From Myxococcales bacterium (GTDB taxonomy: Bacteria; Myxococcota_A; Polyangia; Polyangiales; Polyangiaceae), in assembly GCA_025359105.1 (NCBI GenBank), contig JANYHK010000029.1:1-34328 (forward strand): a DNA stretch of 34,328 nucleotides, written 5' to 3'. The notes under the pieces were generated by a model. The model searched no databases, had not been told where the DNA came from, and was given only the letters and a program-made list of their open reading frames with translations. Made by a program: the position numbers and the translations under genes. Of this stretch, positions 33,627 through 34,328 are shown piece by piece (positions within the stretch are counted from its first letter, which is position 1; every line of letters begins with the position of its first letter).

Positions 33627-34298
33627 ATGCGCACGCTCTCGATGGCCCTCGCCCTGCTCGCCTTGCCCGCGTCGTCGTGCGCGCTCGGCTGCCAGAGCCT
33701 CGACGCCAAGACCCAGCCGCCCTTCGAGATCCTGGTCCACGTCGAGAGCGATCCAGGCCGCCCTCTCGCCGGCGCGGTGCTCGTCGTCAACGGCCGCGAG
33801 CGCGGGACCACGCTGGGCGACGGCCGTGCCCGCCTCTCGTTCGTCGGCAACGACGGCGACACCTTCGATCTCTGGGTCCGATGCCCCGACGGCTTCGCCA
33901 GCCCGAGCAAGCCGATCCCCGCGTCGCTCCGCCGCATCGCCGATCCCGCCAAGCTCCCTCAGTACGACGCCACGTGCGCGCCGAGCCAGCGCTCCATCGT
34001 CGTCGCGATCCGCGCCGACAACGGTGCGAACCTGCCCGTCATGTACCTGAACAAGGAGGTCGCGCGGACCGACGCGTCCGGCGCCGCGCACTTCTTTCTC
34101 CCGGCCAAGCCAGGAGACTCGTTCGAGCTCGTGCTCAACACCAGCGAGCGCGGCAACGAGAAGCTCCGCCCGCAGAACCCCAGCGCCCCCTTCGTCGTGC
34201 GCTCGGCCGACGAGGTCTTCCTCTTCGAGCAGCGGTTCAACCGGGACAAGGATCCGGTGAGGTACGTCGCACCACCGAAGAAGGCGACGCATCTTTAG
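33627..34298 (+). CDS. Putative lipoprotein/secreted protein with beta-sandwich repeats
   Basis: The 223-residue product from ATG 33627 has a hydrophobic signal (MRTLSMALALLALPASSCALGC) with possible lipidation at Cys18 or Cys22; neither lipobox is ideal. The mature part shows two similar beta-rich units. The first is ILVHVESDPGRPLAGAVLVV, then LGDGRARLSFVGNDGDTFDLWV. The second is IVVAIRADNGANLPVMYLNK, then TDASGAAHFFLPAKPGDSFELVL. The spacing resembles carboxypeptidase-regulatory or PEGA-like surface folds. No enzyme motif is seen. TTG 33615 is an upstream alternative start. A terminator hairpin begins ten bases after the stop. Confidence 0.65.
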   Translation: MRTLSMALALLALPASSCALGCQSLDAKTQPPFEILVHVESDPGRPLAGAVLVVNGRERGTTLGDGRARLSFVGNDGDTFDLWVRCPDGFASPSKPIPASLRRIADPAKLPQYDATCAPSQRSIVVAIRADNGANLPVMYLNKEVARTDASGAAHFFLPAKPGDSFELVLNTSERGNEKLRPQNPSAPFVVRSADEVFLFEQRFNRDKDPVRYVAPPKKATHL

Positions 34299-34307
34299 TC
34301 GTTGATC

Positions 34308-34328
34308 GCGGGTTACGAAGTAACCCGC
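34308..34328 (+). terminator. Candidate transcription terminator hairpin, cut by window edge
   Basis: GCGGGTTAC-GAA-GTAACCCGC is a perfect nine-base-pair stem with a GAA loop, ten bases after the stop of the last gene. Any T run would lie beyond the window. Confidence 0.55.

Overview
The window is about 34 kb of very GC-rich chromosome and most likely comes from a myxobacterium or close relative (Myxococcota). Several things point there. Third codon positions are strongly G/C. Nine genes encode putative lipoproteins, most with Asp/Ala/Ser/Thr-rich spacers followed by Cys-rich or enzymatic domains. One protein has a C-terminal tail of the MYXO-CTERM type (Cys pair, hydrophobic stretch, Arg cluster). 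Two-component genes are also well represented. This placement is inference from sequence style; no rRNA or tRNA gene was seen.

Layout, left to right. The left edge (1-80, minus) holds the first 26 codons of a probable IS701-type transposase. From 7142 down to 176 on the minus strand runs a tightly packed six-gene unit: ABC ATPase, ABC permease, GldG-like protein, DUF4340 protein, a D12-class adenine methylase (Dam) and 5-formyltetrahydrofolate cyclo-ligase. Every junction overlaps by 4 or 1 bases. Then come a single-domain response regulator (minus), an FGE-sulfatase-domain lipoprotein and a 411-residue lipoprotein of unknown role (both plus), a DUF3293 protein (minus), a small frameshifted reading frame (plus), and an overlapping histidine kinase/OmpR-type regulator pair (minus) divergent from an OsmC-family gene. 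Next is a lipoprotein ending in what looks like an S74 (endosialidase-type) intramolecular chaperone module.

The centre holds a minus-strand run (MYXO-CTERM protein, xseA, aroE and a coupled 17-codon micro-ORF), then a stand-alone biotin carboxylase, two small Cys-containing lipoproteins, an 817-residue lipase-like lipoprotein, an unknown membrane protein and metG. The right third holds a large hybrid histidine kinase next to deoA (minus), then a plus-strand group of a c-type cytochrome lipoprotein, a WYL-domain regulator and lysine 2,3-aminomutase (kamA). Two divergent lipoprotein genes and a terminator hairpin cut at the window edge close the region.

Most genes are housekeeping, signalling or cell-surface functions; I see no phage, CRISPR array or complete restriction system. 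The observations most worth a second look are the coupled ABC/Gld-Dam-folate operon, the S74-like tail on a bacterial lipoprotein, the coupled 17-aa micro-ORF after aroE, the frameshifted 61-aa ORF, and a shared (ACC-RCG) hexamer repeat that builds Thr/Ala linkers in both MetRS and an unrelated cytochrome lipoprotein.
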